DNA from: Dirofilaria immitis
Taxonomy: Eukaryota > Nematoda > Chromadorea > Rhabditida > Onchocercidae
DNA: 64,000 nucleotides
Direction of reading: 5' to 3'
Assembly (NCBI GenBank): GCA_024305405.1
Contig: JAKNDB010000066.1
Span: 914,461 to 978,460 of the forward strand
Made by a program: the position numbers and the translations under genes. The notes under the pieces are model-generated. The model was not told the DNA's origin, made no database searches, and saw only the letters and a list, made by a program, of their open reading frames with translations. Below, in pieces: positions 62,259-64,000 of this stretch (the stretch's first letter is position 1; every line of letters begins with the position of its first letter).

Positions 62259-64000
62259 GTTTAATGATTTACTCAAATCGTCATTTATTTTATCTTAAAT
62301 AATCAAGCATTTCTCCGATAGATCAAATCATCTACTATTAGCATTAATTGATTTATTGTTCAAATTTTGAAATACGAACCATTAATCATATTGATCGTTT
62401 TTGATCAAAATCAATAATTTTTCAAGTGAAGCTGTCATTCCTCATTTCATTATGCTGTGATGTATATATTTCAGAGTAAATTCTCTCATATTCACATTGG
62501 CAGGTAAGTAAATTATCTTTAGAAAAATAAACTTATAGTATCAATTCTATATAAATCAAAAAATAATTTCAAAAATTTGAATTAATGCCAAAACTTTTAG
62601 ACAAATTTTATTGTGAAGTTTTCATTTTATTCATTTTGCAAGCCTAATTTTTATGACAAATTTGAATCGTAAGCTTTTGTAAAAGAAAAAAATGAAAAAT
62701 TCATTTCTGAAAATTTTTTATTAGGCCACATATTGTATGCAATTATTTATTTATTGATTTTGCACAGAACTTTTTTCTCCTTTCCTTTTGCTTTTGAATA
62801 TCGAATTTGATTTGTTTTTTTTTTTGAACTGGTTTCTTTTTTGACAATAAATTCACTTTTTAATCAATTTTTGACCAAAAAAAAGAAGAATTCTTGAATT
62901 ACATCCTATCGCATATTTTTCAATTTTTTTTTCAGTTGATTTATTTCTTCGGCAAGATATAATCATTTTTTAATAAAATCTTGTTTTAAATTTCGCAACA
63001 TTGTCAATTCCAGTTTTTCACTTTTACAATTTTTCGATAAATCATTCAGACAGAAAAATAAATTGTCCAAAAAAGTCTTTCAAAGAAATCTTCCGATTGC
63101 TAAAATTTATTCAACAATTTTATCCTTTGCTGAGTAATATTTCGAAATTTTTTCTATCCAATTTTCGCTTAAACTTCATTTTTCCCATTTTCAGTATTTG
63201 CTGTTTAGATTAATTTATTTTTAAACAAAAAACGTTAATAACATATCGAAATTACATTATCGTACCCGCGGATAAATTTTTAGCGAATTCTCGAAATATT
63301 GATCATATCAGTAATACGATATCATCACATGACAAAAATTATCATGTACTATGCCTTCTGTTCAGCTCAAAAACAGAAAACTTTGCATAATTGAATAAAA
63401 ATATAATCGAATTTTATCTCTATGCAATCCATTATGATTATCAGAATATAGAAAGAAGTATACGAAGTTTTAAAAATATTTTCACGTAGCGCACGCATTT
63501 TTCAACAATGCAAAGTGATGCAAGCGTAAGTGATCAGATGAGACAAAAACAGAACGTCAAATGTTGACAAATTTTTGTTCAAATTTAACATCTTAAAATC
63601 ATTATAAACAAATGAAAGGTGTAAATCGCAACTTATTTACCAATATATAAATAGTTTATTGCTGATCAAAGTAGGATTAGTTTTATTTTATCGCATTTTG
63701 AATAGACACATCTTGGATAATATGTGCATCGACATTTTGTTACAAACATCATCAGAAGATGAAGCAAGGTTGAAAAGAAAGTTTCTGAACGAGAAAATTT
63801 GATGCAATTATTCACTTCCATTGATTCTTTGTTTGCTTCAAGTTTAATTTTCAGTCTATCTGATCATCATTTTACATTTTTTTCTTTCGTTGCAAGATAT
63901 TTTGTTGCTAAAATCAAGCCGAATGCAAATTACTCAGAGATGAAAACTCAGAGATGCCTGTTTGTTAGTCGCTTTTTTGGAATTTTTTTGGAATTTTTTT
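62188..64000. other. 3' flank of hemicentin, no gene seen
   Basis: AT-rich sequence with poly-T runs and short frames only. No second gene with coherent exons is visible on either strand. Confidence 0.65.

Noticed and set aside
62475..62510. 29-base candidate micro-exon between TTTCAG and GTAAGT downstream of the hemicentin stop
   Set aside because: The read-through last exon ends in a classic fibulin-type terminus ([12 protein letters not shown]), so no further coding exon is needed.
63001..63213. 70-codon + strand frame in the 3' flank
   Set aside because: It is Phe/Ile/Lys-rich noise with no domain or partner exon.

Overview
This window is nuclear DNA from a nematode. It is very AT-rich, with short AT-rich introns, and carries the 3' two-thirds of a hemicentin (HIM-4) gene. 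The base composition and intron style suggest a clade III parasite, possibly a filarial worm, but I cannot fix the species from the sequence.

Layout. Positions 1-4262 are the end of an intron whose upstream exons lie outside the window. From 4263 to 62187 on the + strand runs one gene, hemicentin. I could trace 82 coding exons (about 11.4 kb, about 3,800 residues): 34 immunoglobulin domains in a row (4263-57040), with a conserved non-Ig linker between Ig31 and Ig32; a nidogen-type G2F beta-barrel (57289-58958); five calcium-binding EGF modules plus a degenerate one (59156-61216); and a fibulin-type C-terminal module ending in a stop at 62185-62187. The von Willebrand A domain and the first Ig domains must lie to the left. 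Positions 62188-64000 are 3' flank with no gene that I can support. Ig domains are numbered here from the first one in the window.

The fourteenth Ig domain is cut in half by a 22.3-kb intron (15532-37838). That intron holds two striking things. First, on the opposite strand there is a complete five-exon nested gene (22299 down to 15923) for a 283-residue secreted cysteine-rich protein with a hydrophobic C-terminus. Its cysteine spacing matches the membrane-proximal/cysteine-rich region of ADAM10/ADAM17 proteases, present twice, with no protease domain. Second, at 34101-37039 there is a 48-bp minisatellite of about 58 copies with higher-order structure.

The hemicentin reading frame is broken by about 16 single-base indels, nearly all in homopolymers, while exon phases and domain motifs are otherwise intact. 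I read these as sequencing or assembly errors, not as gene decay. They will fragment any automatic gene model here. The gene also has one clear GC-AG intron, several local duplications at exon-intron borders, and a perfect 50-bp palindrome beside an intronic copy of an exon start.

How the genes work: hemicentin is a very large secreted matrix protein that forms fine tracks anchoring epithelia and other tissues to basement membranes. The nested gene product should sit at the cell surface or be secreted. Any functional link between the two is unknown and is not implied by nesting.
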